Assembly (NCBI RefSeq): GCF_000725425.1
Contig: NZ_CP006019.1
Span: forward strand, 1,054,001-1,118,000
Source of the DNA: Palaeococcus pacificus DY20341
GTDB taxonomy: Archaea > Methanobacteriota_B > Thermococci > Thermococcales > Thermococcaceae
Reading direction: 5' to 3'
Length of the DNA: 64,000 bases
Position 1 is the stretch's first letter. Each line of letters opens with the position of its first letter. The position numbers were made by a program, and so were the translations under genes. A model generated the notes under the pieces. It did no database searches. It saw nothing but the letters and a program-made list of their open reading frames with translations, and had not been told where the DNA came from. Shown here in pieces: positions 33,987 to 42,645 of this stretch.

Positions 33987-36032
33987 TTAAAAGCCAAGTA
34001 AAAGGCCTATGTGGTAAGTTAATATCCCTATGATGCTTGCCAGGGCCAAGTTGTAAACTACTGCGACGAAAGCCCATTTATTGCCTCCTTCGGCTCTTAT
34101 AGCACCAATTGTAGCTATGCATGGTAGGTATAGGGTAGTCACTATGCCCAAGACAAATGCCTGGAGGGGTGTCATTGCGCCTCTCATTAGCATTGCTAAA
34201 GCCTCTTCACTTTCGCCCACGCCATAGATTATTCCGTAAGTTGCGATAACATTTTCTTTAGCGATTATTCCGAATATTAAGCTTACTGCAGCCTTCCAAT
34301 CCAACCCCATAAGCATGGTAAATGGCTCAAAAGCCCTTCCAAGCTGTTCTGAATAGCTTAAACCTCCTCCAATTGGTTCTGGATAGTTGCTCAAATACCA
34401 AATAGCTATTGCACCGATTAGGATTACTGTTCCTGCTTTTCTCAGGAATTCCTTGCTTCTCTCCCATGAATGGAGCACTACAGTTTTCCATGATGGAAGG
34501 AGATAGTCAGGCAGCTCAATTATAAATGGGCTCTCTTCTCCTTTGATTACAAATTTGCCAAGGAGCAGGCCTGAGAGCAGAGCTAGGAATATTGAAACGG
34601 TGTATATGGATACGGCTATTAAGGCTTGATGCTCTGTGAAAAATGCCCCTGCTAGGAAAGTTATTACCACCATTCTTGCACTGCACGGCACGAGAGGATT
34701 AATCAGCATCGTTAAAATCCTATCCCTCTCATCCTCCAAAGTTCTTGTGGCCATTATTGCAGGGACATTACACCCAAAGGCGAGCACCATTGGGATAAAG
34801 CTCTTTCCGGGCAGGCCGAACTTTTTCATTACCTTCTCCATAACAACTGCCACTCTGGCCATATAGCCTGTGTCCTCTAATATTGCCATTGCTATAAACA
34901 GCAAGAAGACCAATGGGAAAAAGCTCAGCACTGCACCAACGCCGCCTATGATACCCTCCACAATTAATCCTCTTAGAGCTTCGTTAGCGATATATGGTGC
35001 TATTGATTCTCCAAGTGAGGCGAAAAAGCTGTCTAGGAACTCTTGCATTGGAGTACCTAATGTGAATACGAACTTAAATAAAGCATAGAAAACTGCCAGC
35101 AGACTCAAAAAGCCGTAAAGAGGATGGGTTAGAATTCTATCGAGCTGATCGCTCAGTGTTTCTCTAACTTCCCCAAAGTGTGTCACAAATTGGTGCATTA
35201 GCCTATCTATGAACTCGTACTTTTGGTTTGCTATTACTATATCGAGAGAGCGCTTGTAATGAACCTCAAGTTCGCTTATATGCTGCAGAATCTCGTCCAT
35301 TTTTGTCTGTCCTAGATACTTCAAGACGAGCTTTATGACTTCTTGGTCTCTTGTTAAGAGCTTTACGGCAAGCCACCTAATATTATACTGCTCTGCTAAA
35401 GGTGTCCCTTCTAAAACCCGGCTTACATGCTCTATTTCCCTTTCAATTGGCTCCTCATAGACCGGAATCACTGGATTTGTGCTTATTTTTCTTTCCGCCA
35501 TTGCAGCTATTGTCCTCTTTAGCTCCTCAAGGCCTGTACCTTCTTTAGCGTTTGTGGGAATTATGGGAATCCCAAGCACTTTTTCCATCTTTTTTATGTC
35601 GAACTTTGCCCCTTTCTTCTTTGCAATATCTATCTTGTTGAGGGCCAGTACAACATTTTTAACCCCCATTTCAAGTATTTCCATCGTTAGGAAAAGATTC
35701 CTCATAAGGCATGAGGCATCAACAACATCAACTATAACTTCTGCATTTCCTTTGAGGATGAAGTTCCTTGCAATGAGCTCATCTATAGAGTGGGCTGTTA
35801 GTGAGTAAGTTCCCGGTAAATCGACAACGAGAAACTCCTCATTTTTATACTTCATTATGCCCTCTTTTTTCTCAACGGTTACACCGGGCCAATTTCCAAC
35901 ATGCTGTCTCAAGCCGGTTAGAGCATTAAAGATAGTCGTTTTACCTACATTTGGATTTCCAGCTAACGCTACCACCATTAAACCTTGCTTCTTTTTGTTA
36001 GGGATGTCGTTCCTCTCACAGCAGGACGCCAT
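33987..36032 (-). CDS. feoB: Ferrous iron transporter FeoB
   Basis: A 681-residue Fe2+ uptake protein. N-terminal G domain: GNPNVGKTT (G1, residues about 25-33), DLPGTYSL (G3) and NKID (G4). Then the FeoB helical linker (residues about 170-280) and 8-9 membrane segments with two Gate motifs: FIPMVLAFGCNVPAIMATRTLE and the second half with TLYLPCIATIG. An N-terminal MASCCERND with two cysteines is odd but seen in related proteins. ATG shares one base with the stop of feoA (TAATG). Confidence 0.95.
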   Translation of the reverse strand: MASCCERNDIPNKKKQGLMVVALAGNPNVGKTTIFNALTGLRQHVGNWPGVTVEKKEGIMKYKNEEFLVVDLPGTYSLTAHSIDELIARNFILKGNAEVIVDVVDASCLMRNLFLTMEILEMGVKNVVLALNKIDIAKKKGAKFDIKKMEKVLGIPIIPTNAKEGTGLEELKRTIAAMAERKISTNPVIPVYEEPIEREIEHVSRVLEGTPLAEQYNIRWLAVKLLTRDQEVIKLVLKYLGQTKMDEILQHISELEVHYKRSLDIVIANQKYEFIDRLMHQFVTHFGEVRETLSDQLDRILTHPLYGFLSLLAVFYALFKFVFTLGTPMQEFLDSFFASLGESIAPYIANEALRGLIVEGIIGGVGAVLSFFPLVFLLFIAMAILEDTGYMARVAVVMEKVMKKFGLPGKSFIPMVLAFGCNVPAIMATRTLEDERDRILTMLINPLVPCSARMVVITFLAGAFFTEHQALIAVSIYTVSIFLALLSGLLLGKFVIKGEESPFIIELPDYLLPSWKTVVLHSWERSKEFLRKAGTVILIGAIAIWYLSNYPEPIGGGLSYSEQLGRAFEPFTMLMGLDWKAAVSLIFGIIAKENVIATYGIIYGVGESEEALAMLMRGAMTPLQAFVLGIVTTLYLPCIATIGAIRAEGGNKWAFVAVVYNLALASIIGILTYHIGLLLGF

Positions 36033-36262
36033 TAAGCTTCCCTCCTCAGGAGAATTCTATCGGCAACGCCTCTACCTAGGGCAAGGCGCATGTTTCCAAT
36101 CGCAATAATAAATGGGCCGGGTTTTCCTGATTTTATGACTACAATTCGCGCCCCTGGAGTTATTCCCATTCCAATAAGCTTTTGTCTAACGCCTATTCCT
36201 CCTTGAATGTCTACAACAACTCCTTTCTCTCCTTCCCTCATCTGAGTCAAACGTACATACAT
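36032..36262 (-). CDS. feoA: FeoA-domain protein
   Basis: A 76-residue SH3-like protein of the FeoA family: EGEKGVVVDIQGGIGVRQKLIGMGITPGARI (in pieces) and a hydrophobic finish. It supports FeoB function. The start at 36262 is chosen because GGTGAT stands 4 bases before it; two ATGs upstream lie in that site. The promoter (TATA near 36293-36300) carries a DtxR-like palindrome between TATA and the ribosome site. Confidence 0.9.
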   Translation of the reverse strand: MYVRLTQMREGEKGVVVDIQGGIGVRQKLIGMGITPGARIVVIKSGKPGPFIIAIGNMRLALGRGVADRILLRREA

Positions 36263-36273
36263 GAGCATCACCG

Positions 36274-36287
36274 TTAGGTTACCCTAA
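36274..36287. promoter_or_regulatory. DtxR-like operator of feoAB
   Basis: TTAGGTTACCCTAA is a 5-4-5 inverted repeat, close to DtxR-family sites (TTAGGTTAGCCTAACCTAA). It lies just downstream of the TATA box and before the ribosome site of feoA, so a bound protein would block transcription. Position overlaps the expected start of the mRNA. Confidence 0.65.
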
Positions 36288-36322
36288 TTCGATTATAAGA
36301 TGCGTAGGATGCCTTAAAAACG

Positions 36323-36336
36323 TTTGGTTAGCCTAA
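36323..36336. promoter_or_regulatory. Second DtxR-like site upstream of feoA
   Basis: TTTGGTTAGCCTAA matches the first site with one imperfect half. It lies about 35 bases further upstream of the TATA box, between the feo operon and the end of the radical SAM gene, so it may act as an auxiliary site. Confidence 0.5.
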
Positions 36337-36386
36337 TGATTAAGATAAGTTTGAAAAGAAAACCTAAAAGATTGGAAAATAGAAAA

Positions 36387-37337
36387 TCATGCTCTGCTTT
36401 TGAGCTTTCTCATGTAGAACTTCTTACCTTCATACTCAAGCTCGATGAGCTTTCCCTCCCCTAGAAGTGCTTCCACAATGCTCCAATCGGCATTGGCTTT
36501 CTTTAAGAGTTCTCTAACAGCGTCTTCGCGCATTGGATGCACGGAAGTTATTGAGAGCAAATCTTCCTCAATGTTTCCCGTAAATGCGAATGCGTTTCCT
36601 TCGTAGCCCATTAAATATTCAACTCTATCTTCGCCGAGGGCTTTGGCAAAGGTTTGGAAAGCGTGATTTATTGCTTCCTCCTTAGCCGGTTTCACCCACT
36701 CCTCTGCTGGAGGCCGTGTGGGAATGCCTATGTAAGCCACATCAGGCTTAAGCTCCCTCAAAAATTCGGCAATCTTTTCTAACTCATCGCTATAATTAAT
36801 GCCGTCAATGAGCATTGTTTCCGTTACGAGCTTTCCCCTAAACTCTCCCCTAAATTCGAGCATTCCCTCAAGTATTTTTTCGAGCTTTAAGCTTTTATGC
36901 GGTCTGTCGATTTTCTTCCATAGCTCTTCACTCACAGCATCGAGCTTTAGAGAAACAAAGTCAAATTTTAGCAAGTTTTCCCTAACGTCTTCATGCCAAA
37001 TTAGCGAGGCGTTTGTTAAGATAGCCAAAGGAACTCCGAGTTTCCTCAAGAGGTCAATTTCTTCTCCAAGGTTCGCATCGAGGGTTGGTTCTCCATCTGG
37101 AACGAAGGTGATGTAGTCTATTTTTTCGTCTCTTGCTTTAGCATTATCCACCTTCTTCTTAGCTTCCTCAAAGATTAGCTCCGGAGGATAGAATGCTCTC
37201 CTCTCGACTTCCATCCTCAATGTTCTTCCAATTTGGCAATAAACGCAAGCATAGGAGCAGACTTTATCAGGGATATTGTTTATGCCCAAACTCCTGCCAA
37301 GCCTTCTTGAAGGAACCGGACCAAAAGCTATTGACAT
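36387..37337 (-). CDS. Radical SAM protein
   Basis: A 316-residue enzyme with the cluster motif CSYACVYC (CX3CX2C, residues about 27-34) and PSRRLGRSLGIN before it, matching the archaeal COG0731 group that is distantly related to TYW1. FVPDGEPTLD (GGEP-like motif) and LTNASLI follow. The C-terminal 80 residues contain a winged helix-like part (EDAVRELLKKANADWSIVEALL). Its promoter carries a DtxR-like palindrome identical in arrangement to that of feoA, so its expression appears iron-linked. Confidence 0.82.
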   Translation of the reverse strand: MSIAFGPVPSRRLGRSLGINNIPDKVCSYACVYCQIGRTLRMEVERRAFYPPELIFEEAKKKVDNAKARDEKIDYITFVPDGEPTLDANLGEEIDLLRKLGVPLAILTNASLIWHEDVRENLLKFDFVSLKLDAVSEELWKKIDRPHKSLKLEKILEGMLEFRGEFRGKLVTETMLIDGINYSDELEKIAEFLRELKPDVAYIGIPTRPPAEEWVKPAKEEAINHAFQTFAKALGEDRVEYLMGYEGNAFAFTGNIEEDLLSITSVHPMREDAVRELLKKANADWSIVEALLGEGKLIELEYEGKKFYMRKLKSRA

Positions 37338-37353
37338 TATTTATCACCAAGTG

Positions 37354-37367
37354 TTAGGTTGACCTAA
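37354..37367. promoter_or_regulatory. DtxR-like operator upstream of the radical SAM gene
   Basis: TTAGGTTGACCTAA is a 5-4-5 inverted repeat, lying between the TATA box (about 37371-37378) and the GGTGAT ribosome site, exactly as at feoA. It is also upstream of the divergent MFS gene. Confidence 0.62.
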
Positions 37368-37494
37368 AATAGTATAAACCTTTTGGAATTTTCTGCTTGT
37401 CTTGGGATTTTTCAAAGTTTATTTCAATCCTTTTATTCTTACCCAAAACTTTATAAACTCAATGTACACCACCCCGCCCCTCAAGGTGAAAAAA

Positions 37495-38787
37495 ATGAGT
37501 CAAAGAGTGGTCTCCTCATCAAGAAAGAATCATGCGAACATGGTGACAAAACGGAGGTATAGCTTTCACTATGGGGTATTTAAGATACCGAATTGGTTTT
37601 ACTCCTTCGTGCCATTTAAAATTGCCACGGGCGGCAGTTCTGTCCTAATGCCCTTATATCTCCTCCAATTGGGTGGAAGTGCCCAGCTGGTTGGTGTTAT
37701 GAACTCTTTGGCGAGCTTAGCGTCAATGATTGGGACGCTGTTTTGGGGCAGACTCTCAGATAAAACGCTAAAGAGAAGGCTATTTATAACGCTCGGATTC
37801 TCAAGTGTCAGCATATTCCTGGCTCTCCTCGCAATTGTGGGAAGTGCCGGTGAGCTTATCATCCTCAATACTCTCTATGCATTTTTCCTCGCTACAACTA
37901 TCTCCGTACCTGTTGTTTTAGCGCTGAGGAGTGTTAGAAAGACATATTGGGACTTTGGACTTGGAAAGTTCAGCGAAATAGGCGGCTGGGGCTGGACGTT
38001 CGGCTTGGTTTTAGGCCTTGCGCTCTCCAAATATCTAAGCATAAGCGCTCTATTGCTACTCTTCGCTATCATTAACTTTCCCTCCATTTTATTAGGTGCG
38101 TCTCTCATTAGGGAAATCCCGATATACGTAAACAGAGAGAGCATAGCCCTATTTAGAAACGCAGTTGTCCAAAAGGCACGCTATGCTCCAAGCTTCGTTC
38201 TCCACATACCCAGTACACTCAAAGGGTTTAGAAGGTTCTCAAAGTGCAGGGCTTTTTATGCACATTCTTTCCTATTTTGGATAGCCACTGGCCTTTACTT
38301 CTCCCAAGTACCTGTCTTCTTGACGTTTAGCGGTTTCAGCAGAGAAAAAATTTATTTAATTGCCATTGCAAACTCTGCGATCTCCGCTTTCATGTACACT
38401 CGGGTGGGTTTAATGCTAAAGAATGACAACCTCTTCAAGGTCTTAAGGAGGGGCTTGCTCCTTAGATTCCTGGGAATAGCGGCAATTTTCATAGCAGTTG
38501 TTGGAGCGAGAGGTGTATTCATATTAGCTCTAGCTTCGTACTTGTTAGCGGGCCTCTCATGGTCATTTATAAGCATCTCGGGCACTTCCTTGGTCGGAAG
38601 GTTGGCAGGCGAAAAAGAGAAGGGAACAGCTATGGGAATTTACAACCTCGTGAACTCTTTAGGTTTGATAGTGGGCAGTCTCTCAAGCGGATTTATCGTG
38701 GAAGGCTTTGGCTTCGGTGTTGAGTATGCCTTGGCTTTGCTCTTTGTCCTTTTAAGCCTGCTTCCGATTAGGACTAAAGCTCTATGA
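37495..38787 (+). CDS. MFS transporter
   Basis: A 430-residue, roughly 12-helix major facilitator protein. Motif A is seen in WGRLSDKTLKRR between helices 2 and 3; AGLSWSFISISG and the C-terminal helices complete the fold. Start set to ATG 37495 (MSQRVVSS) with AAGGTG before it; a longer frame up to 37402 includes a region of TATA-like sequence. The 3' end overlaps the convergent metallo-beta-lactamase gene by 14 bases. Substrate unknown. Confidence 0.82.
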   Translation: MSQRVVSSSRKNHANMVTKRRYSFHYGVFKIPNWFYSFVPFKIATGGSSVLMPLYLLQLGGSAQLVGVMNSLASLASMIGTLFWGRLSDKTLKRRLFITLGFSSVSIFLALLAIVGSAGELIILNTLYAFFLATTISVPVVLALRSVRKTYWDFGLGKFSEIGGWGWTFGLVLGLALSKYLSISALLLLFAIINFPSILLGASLIREIPIYVNRESIALFRNAVVQKARYAPSFVLHIPSTLKGFRRFSKCRAFYAHSFLFWIATGLYFSQVPVFLTFSGFSREKIYLIAIANSAISAFMYTRVGLMLKNDNLFKVLRRGLLLRFLGIAAIFIAVVGARGVFILALASYLLAGLSWSFISISGTSLVGRLAGEKEKGTAMGIYNLVNSLGLIVGSLSSGFIVEGFGFGVEYALALLFVLLSLLPIRTKAL

Positions 38788-39589
38788 CCTTTCCAACATA
38801 GAGAGGCTCAAAGCTTTCGCCAAAGGTCATTTTAAATTGCGCCATTGCATCGAAGCCGGTGCAGTGGCCAGCATAGAGCTTTTGAACTTCCATATCTTTT
38901 AATCCTTTTATGGCCTCGTTTATTATCCTATTTTTAGCGTTAATTAGGTGAAATCCTCCTATCAAGGCTTTCAATGGCTTCCCCATAACATCTCGAGCGT
39001 GCATAGCTATGTTTAAAATCCCGCTGTGGCCGCACCCAGTTATTGCAGCTATTCCATCATCCAAGTCCAAAATTAGGGCCATGTCGTCTCTAACGTCATC
39101 TTTAATTAGCTTTCCTTCTCTAATTTTATATCCAACTGTCCTGTCCCAAGTCCTTCTCTCTATTTCGCCGCTACCCCAAATTCCCTCAACTATCTCAAAG
39201 GGATTACTTACTAAAATAAACTCCGCCCCCAAATCCTTGAGTTCTTCGCGCCTGAAAGGAAGGCTTATGTCCCTTAAGCGAGGCTTTAGAGCAACACGCT
39301 TGGAGAAAACATCTGGATGCGCTATTATTGGCAGTTTTTCCTCCCTTACCTCCAAAAGCGATTTTATGCCATAGGTGTGGTCGTAGTGTCCGTGGGTTAG
39401 GAATAGGTAGTCTACATCATTTGGGTTAACTCCAAGGGATTTCATGTTTTTGAGCAAAACTTTACCATCTACTCCAGTATCGACTAAAATCTTGTGACCT
39501 TTATGCTCCACCAAAACCGAAAATCCGTGCCCTCCAAAGAGACCTTTCCTAAAGCCGCTGTGGTTCTCAAATATTACCGTGATTTTCAT
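38774..39589 (-). CDS. Metallo-beta-lactamase-fold hydrolase
   Basis: A 271-residue MBL-fold protein of the COG1237 group (annotated in other species as a 7,8-dihydropterin-6-methyl-4-(beta-D-ribofuranosyl)-aminobenzene-5'-phosphate synthase). The zinc motif HGHYDHTYG (HxHxDH) lies near residue 68; further ligands are in ITGCGHSGI and AGHCTGFDA. VLVDTG and VDYLFLTHGHYDH are textbook for this group. Start at 39589 after GGTGA. The reaction is not certain from sequence. Confidence 0.85.
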   Translation of the reverse strand: MKITVIFENHSGFRKGLFGGHGFSVLVEHKGHKILVDTGVDGKVLLKNMKSLGVNPNDVDYLFLTHGHYDHTYGIKSLLEVREEKLPIIAHPDVFSKRVALKPRLRDISLPFRREELKDLGAEFILVSNPFEIVEGIWGSGEIERRTWDRTVGYKIREGKLIKDDVRDDMALILDLDDGIAAITGCGHSGILNIAMHARDVMGKPLKALIGGFHLINAKNRIINEAIKGLKDMEVQKLYAGHCTGFDAMAQFKMTFGESFEPLYVGKVIEL

Positions 39590-39693
39590 GTCATTCACCA
39601 AAAAATTGTATTCTTTAAGGTGTTTAAAGTTATCCTCAATCAAAGCGAAAAGTAAAAGTAGGGCTTGTTCCAAAGAAATGTTCGGGGGTAGCG

Positions 39694-40464
39694 ATGGAAA
39701 TAGGCGAATTTAGAGAACTCATCTCTAAAGCGGATGAGCTCCACCAGAATTTTGGGAAAAAGTTTGCAAAGCTGTTTGAACCGGGAATAGTGAGTCATGT
39801 TGAGGATTTAAGGGGGATTCTGCATGAGCTTTATTCACTCGCAGAGGAGAAGTTCAACATTTCTTCTCAAATTTACAAAGCGGCATTCATCTATGGTTTG
39901 GAGAACGAGGCTAAAGAGCTCCAAAAGAATGAGCACCAAATGAAGTTTAGGCTTGAGGAAGTTTTAGCGGCCTTAACATCTGCTCTTGAGAGCTATAGTG
40001 AGAGGACTAAGCTTAACTCAACACTTCAGAGGCTTTTGCAGTTTTATCGCGTTTACGATTACTCCGCACATCGGGCACTCCAAGCTTTGAGTGCTGAAGT
40101 TGAGGGTTTAACCTTGATTGGAAGAAGCGAAAAAGAGAAAAAGCTTCCCGGTGGAATACTCGAACGTATAAATAAAATAAGTAAGCTAGAAGAAGACTTT
40201 AACACTCTCTTAAGGTTCACTTATCACCTTTATACTCACCCCTCTTGGGTCCATAAAGTTGAAGAAGCTTTGAGAGAGTGGCACTCAATGGGTCTGCTTT
40301 GGGTGGAAGCGAGAAATGTTGAGAAAAAGAGTGGGGTTGAGAGAGACAGCGCCAGCGAGATACTCGAAGGTTTGATGCTCATTGGTCTTGTGGAAAAGAA
40401 GATGAGAGGTGGTGAAAGTGTCTACAAACTCAGAGGTTTCGGTGAGGATAAGGGGAATATATAG
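39694..40464 (+). CDS. Helical protein with C-terminal winged-helix segment, unknown function
   Basis: A 256-residue, largely alpha-helical protein with long amphipathic segments (for example [23 protein letters not shown]). The last 50 residues ([28 protein letters not shown]) resemble a winged helix. GGGGTAGC precedes the ATG. It overlaps the FAU-1 gene by 47 bases, so the pair is coupled; the family is not recognised. Confidence 0.7.
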   Translation: MEIGEFRELISKADELHQNFGKKFAKLFEPGIVSHVEDLRGILHELYSLAEEKFNISSQIYKAAFIYGLENEAKELQKNEHQMKFRLEEVLAALTSALESYSERTKLNSTLQRLLQFYRVYDYSAHRALQALSAEVEGLTLIGRSEKEKKLPGGILERINKISKLEEDFNTLLRFTYHLYTHPSWVHKVEEALREWHSMGLLWVEARNVEKKSGVERDSASEILEGLMLIGLVEKKMRGGESVYKLRGFGEDKGNI

Positions 40465-41872
40465 CACAGCACTGACGAAGCTGCTATTAGACAAGGGCTT
40501 CAAAATAAGCCAGCCGAGCAAGAAGACAGCTGAGAGACTCAATTTGGAAAAGACATATGAAGAATTTGATGTGGATATATACAACAAGAAGGATGAGCAG
40601 GGTGTTGTTTTAGTAGGCACTAAAGTTGAGGCCGTTAAGGAAGCCTTGGAAGAAGAATTAATTGATGTGTTTTTCAGAAAGATGCCCTACCAGCTCTACG
40701 GCATATATAAAGGAATAGTGGTGAACAGAGACGAGCAGTACATATACGTCGATATCGGAGATGCCATAGGGACAGTACTCATCGAAGAACTTCCCGATGC
40801 TGTCGAAGGAGATGAGGTTTTAGTTCAGGTTAAGAAGTACAACGTTTTGCCGCACTTGAGCATTTTGCTCACGATACCCGGAGACTATGCTGTGTTGATC
40901 CCTAAGCCTATTGGAGCTCAGAAGCATGTTAAGATATCGAGAAAGATTAGGGACAGAGAAGAGAGGGATAGGCTCAAAATACTTGGTTTAAGCATTGATC
41001 TTGGAGAATGGGGGGTTCTGTGGAGAACAGCCGCTGCATATAAGGATTGGAATCTTTTGAAGGAAGAACTTGTAAAGCTCTCGGAACTGGCCGATAGGCT
41101 CAAAGATGCTGAGAACTACTCTGCTCCAACTAAGATAATTGATGGAAGGAACATCTATGAAGTAGAGTTTGGAGGAGGGGCGAAGAAGAAGCTGGATGCA
41201 ATTAGAAATGAAGTTATTCCTACAATAGAAGGACACCATCAGTTCAAAGCCTACGATCCGGAGTTTAGGTTTGCAGTTGAAGTTGCGGAGGCTATATTGG
41301 GTAAAGTTGGCCAAAGAGCAAAAGTCAAAGAGGGCTTTTTGGAGGCGGTTGTTAAAAACAAGGGGCCAAAAGTTGGATGGCTCTTTAGCTTGGAGCATGT
41401 TAAGCCAGATGGCCAGAAAGTAAAAATTGGTCCTGGAGAAGTTGTTGATATTTCATTCGACCCATTTAAGGTCGTTGTTAAAAGGCGCTTAAAACCGGGT
41501 AAGTTCTACGACGGCCTTGAGATGCCCATTGAGTACGGAGACTATGCAATAACAGAGCTCGGAGAAGGTAAGTGGTGGTTTGTACACAGGTATTACAACA
41601 AAGACGGCGAGCTTAAGGGAGAGTACTACAACATAAACACTCCCATTGAGATATACCCGGATAAGGCTAGATACATAGACTTAGAGGTGGACATCGTTAG
41701 ATGGCCCGATGGAAAGAAGGAGATAATCGACAAAGATGAACTAACAAGGCATTATGAAGATGGAATAATAAGTGAAAAGCTCTACAAGGCTGTCCTTAAG
41801 ATAACGCAGGAAGTGTTTGAGCGTATTGATGCTGAAGAAGTGAAAGAAGTCGAGGAAGTTAACGAGGAGTAG
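40418..41872 (+). CDS. fau-1: Probable ribonuclease FAU-1 (RNase E/G-like, DUF402)
   Basis: A 484-residue protein matching the FAU-1 family, first found in Pyrococcus as an AU-rich RNA-binding protein and related to RNase E/G. Residues about 85-150 form an S1-like domain ([33 protein letters not shown] in parts). The DUF402 domain, which folds like a nucleoside phosphate hydrolase, is in the C-terminal third ([18 protein letters not shown]). Start at GTG 40418 (MSTNSEVS) because GAGGTGGT precedes it; two earlier GTGs overlap that site. It likely acts in rRNA maturation or RNA turnover. Confidence 0.82.
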   Translation: MSTNSEVSVRIRGIYSTALTKLLLDKGFKISQPSKKTAERLNLEKTYEEFDVDIYNKKDEQGVVLVGTKVEAVKEALEEELIDVFFRKMPYQLYGIYKGIVVNRDEQYIYVDIGDAIGTVLIEELPDAVEGDEVLVQVKKYNVLPHLSILLTIPGDYAVLIPKPIGAQKHVKISRKIRDREERDRLKILGLSIDLGEWGVLWRTAAAYKDWNLLKEELVKLSELADRLKDAENYSAPTKIIDGRNIYEVEFGGGAKKKLDAIRNEVIPTIEGHHQFKAYDPEFRFAVEVAEAILGKVGQRAKVKEGFLEAVVKNKGPKVGWLFSLEHVKPDGQKVKIGPGEVVDISFDPFKVVVKRRLKPGKFYDGLEMPIEYGDYAITELGEGKWWFVHRYYNKDGELKGEYYNINTPIEIYPDKARYIDLEVDIVRWPDGKKEIIDKDELTRHYEDGIISEKLYKAVLKITQEVFERIDAEEVKEVEEVNEE

Positions 41873-41873
41873 T

Positions 41874-41890
41874 CTTTTTCCCTCTTTTTT
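41874..41890 (+). terminator. T-rich terminator after FAU-1
   Basis: CTTTTTCCCTCTTTTTT follows the stop, before the convergent scpA gene. Typical archaeal T-run terminator by position. Confidence 0.45.
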
Positions 41891-41936
41891 AAATTATAAT
41901 CGAGTGCTTCTAAGGATAAAAAAGTGTTGAGGGAAT

Positions 41937-42608
41937 TTAATTTCCTTTCAATGCTTCTATAGGGAGTATGTAGATTTCACCGAAGGGCTCTTCTTGGATT
42001 ATCTCCACTTTCCCCATATTCGCTAGGAAGAGGATGTAGAGGAATGTCCTTGCCACTATCTTTGGGCGTGGGTCAAATACAAGATCCCAAAAGCTTATCT
42101 TATCCTTGGTCTCCTCATAGGCCTCCTTCACTATCTCGTATAAACGGTTAACGTGCTTTTCGATATCAACCCTAAAATCATCAACGACGAATATCTCTTC
42201 CTCTATTTTGACCTTCTTTCTCTTTCTTGGTTTTTTGCGTTCCGCCTCTTCGAGAGCGTCCATGAGGGCATCTATGAGATCCTCCAAGGTATAGTGGCGT
42301 TCAACTCTTCTAATGGGCGGTACTATTGGATCGACCTCAACGTGAATGCGCTCTTTTGCTTCTTCCTTATCCTCATCCTTTTCATCACCGTAGAGGAGCG
42401 CTTCAGTTTTCATCCTAAGCAAAATCGATGCTGCTAAAATAGCTCTCGCCGAGACCCTTAGGTCTAGGTCTTTCATCTCCCTAAGCCTCTCGATATACTT
42501 CTCCGTCAGGTCAGCTATGTCAATGTTCCATGGGTCAACTTTTCCCATCATGACAAGCTGGAGTAGTATATCAACGGGAGTTATTTCCTCCTCCATTCTA
42601 TGCTCCAT
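41937..42608 (-). CDS. scpA: Segregation and condensation protein ScpA
   Basis: A 223-residue kleisin that joins SMC heads. N-terminal helix TPVDILLQLVMMGKVDPWNIDIADLTEKYI (in pieces), then the kleisin core ASILLRMKTEALL, an acidic linker (DEKDEDKEEAKER) and the C-terminal winged helix (KISFWDLVFDPRPKIVARTFLYILFLANMGKVEI in parts). GGAGGC precedes the ATG by 8 bases. It is the downstream member of the smc-scpA operon, 37 bases after smc. Confidence 0.9.
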   Translation of the reverse strand: MEHRMEEEITPVDILLQLVMMGKVDPWNIDIADLTEKYIERLREMKDLDLRVSARAILAASILLRMKTEALLYGDEKDEDKEEAKERIHVEVDPIVPPIRRVERHYTLEDLIDALMDALEEAERKKPRKRKKVKIEEEIFVVDDFRVDIEKHVNRLYEIVKEAYEETKDKISFWDLVFDPRPKIVARTFLYILFLANMGKVEIIQEEPFGEIYILPIEALKGN

Positions 42609-42645
42609 TTCAAAGCCTCCAATTAAAGGTTTTTAAAATTAAAAA

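Noticed and set aside
37342-37356. Resemblance to the Thermococcales glycolytic motif TATCAC-N5-GTGATA
   Set aside because: The second half is not present and the TATCACC part is the ribosome site of the radical SAM gene read on the other strand.
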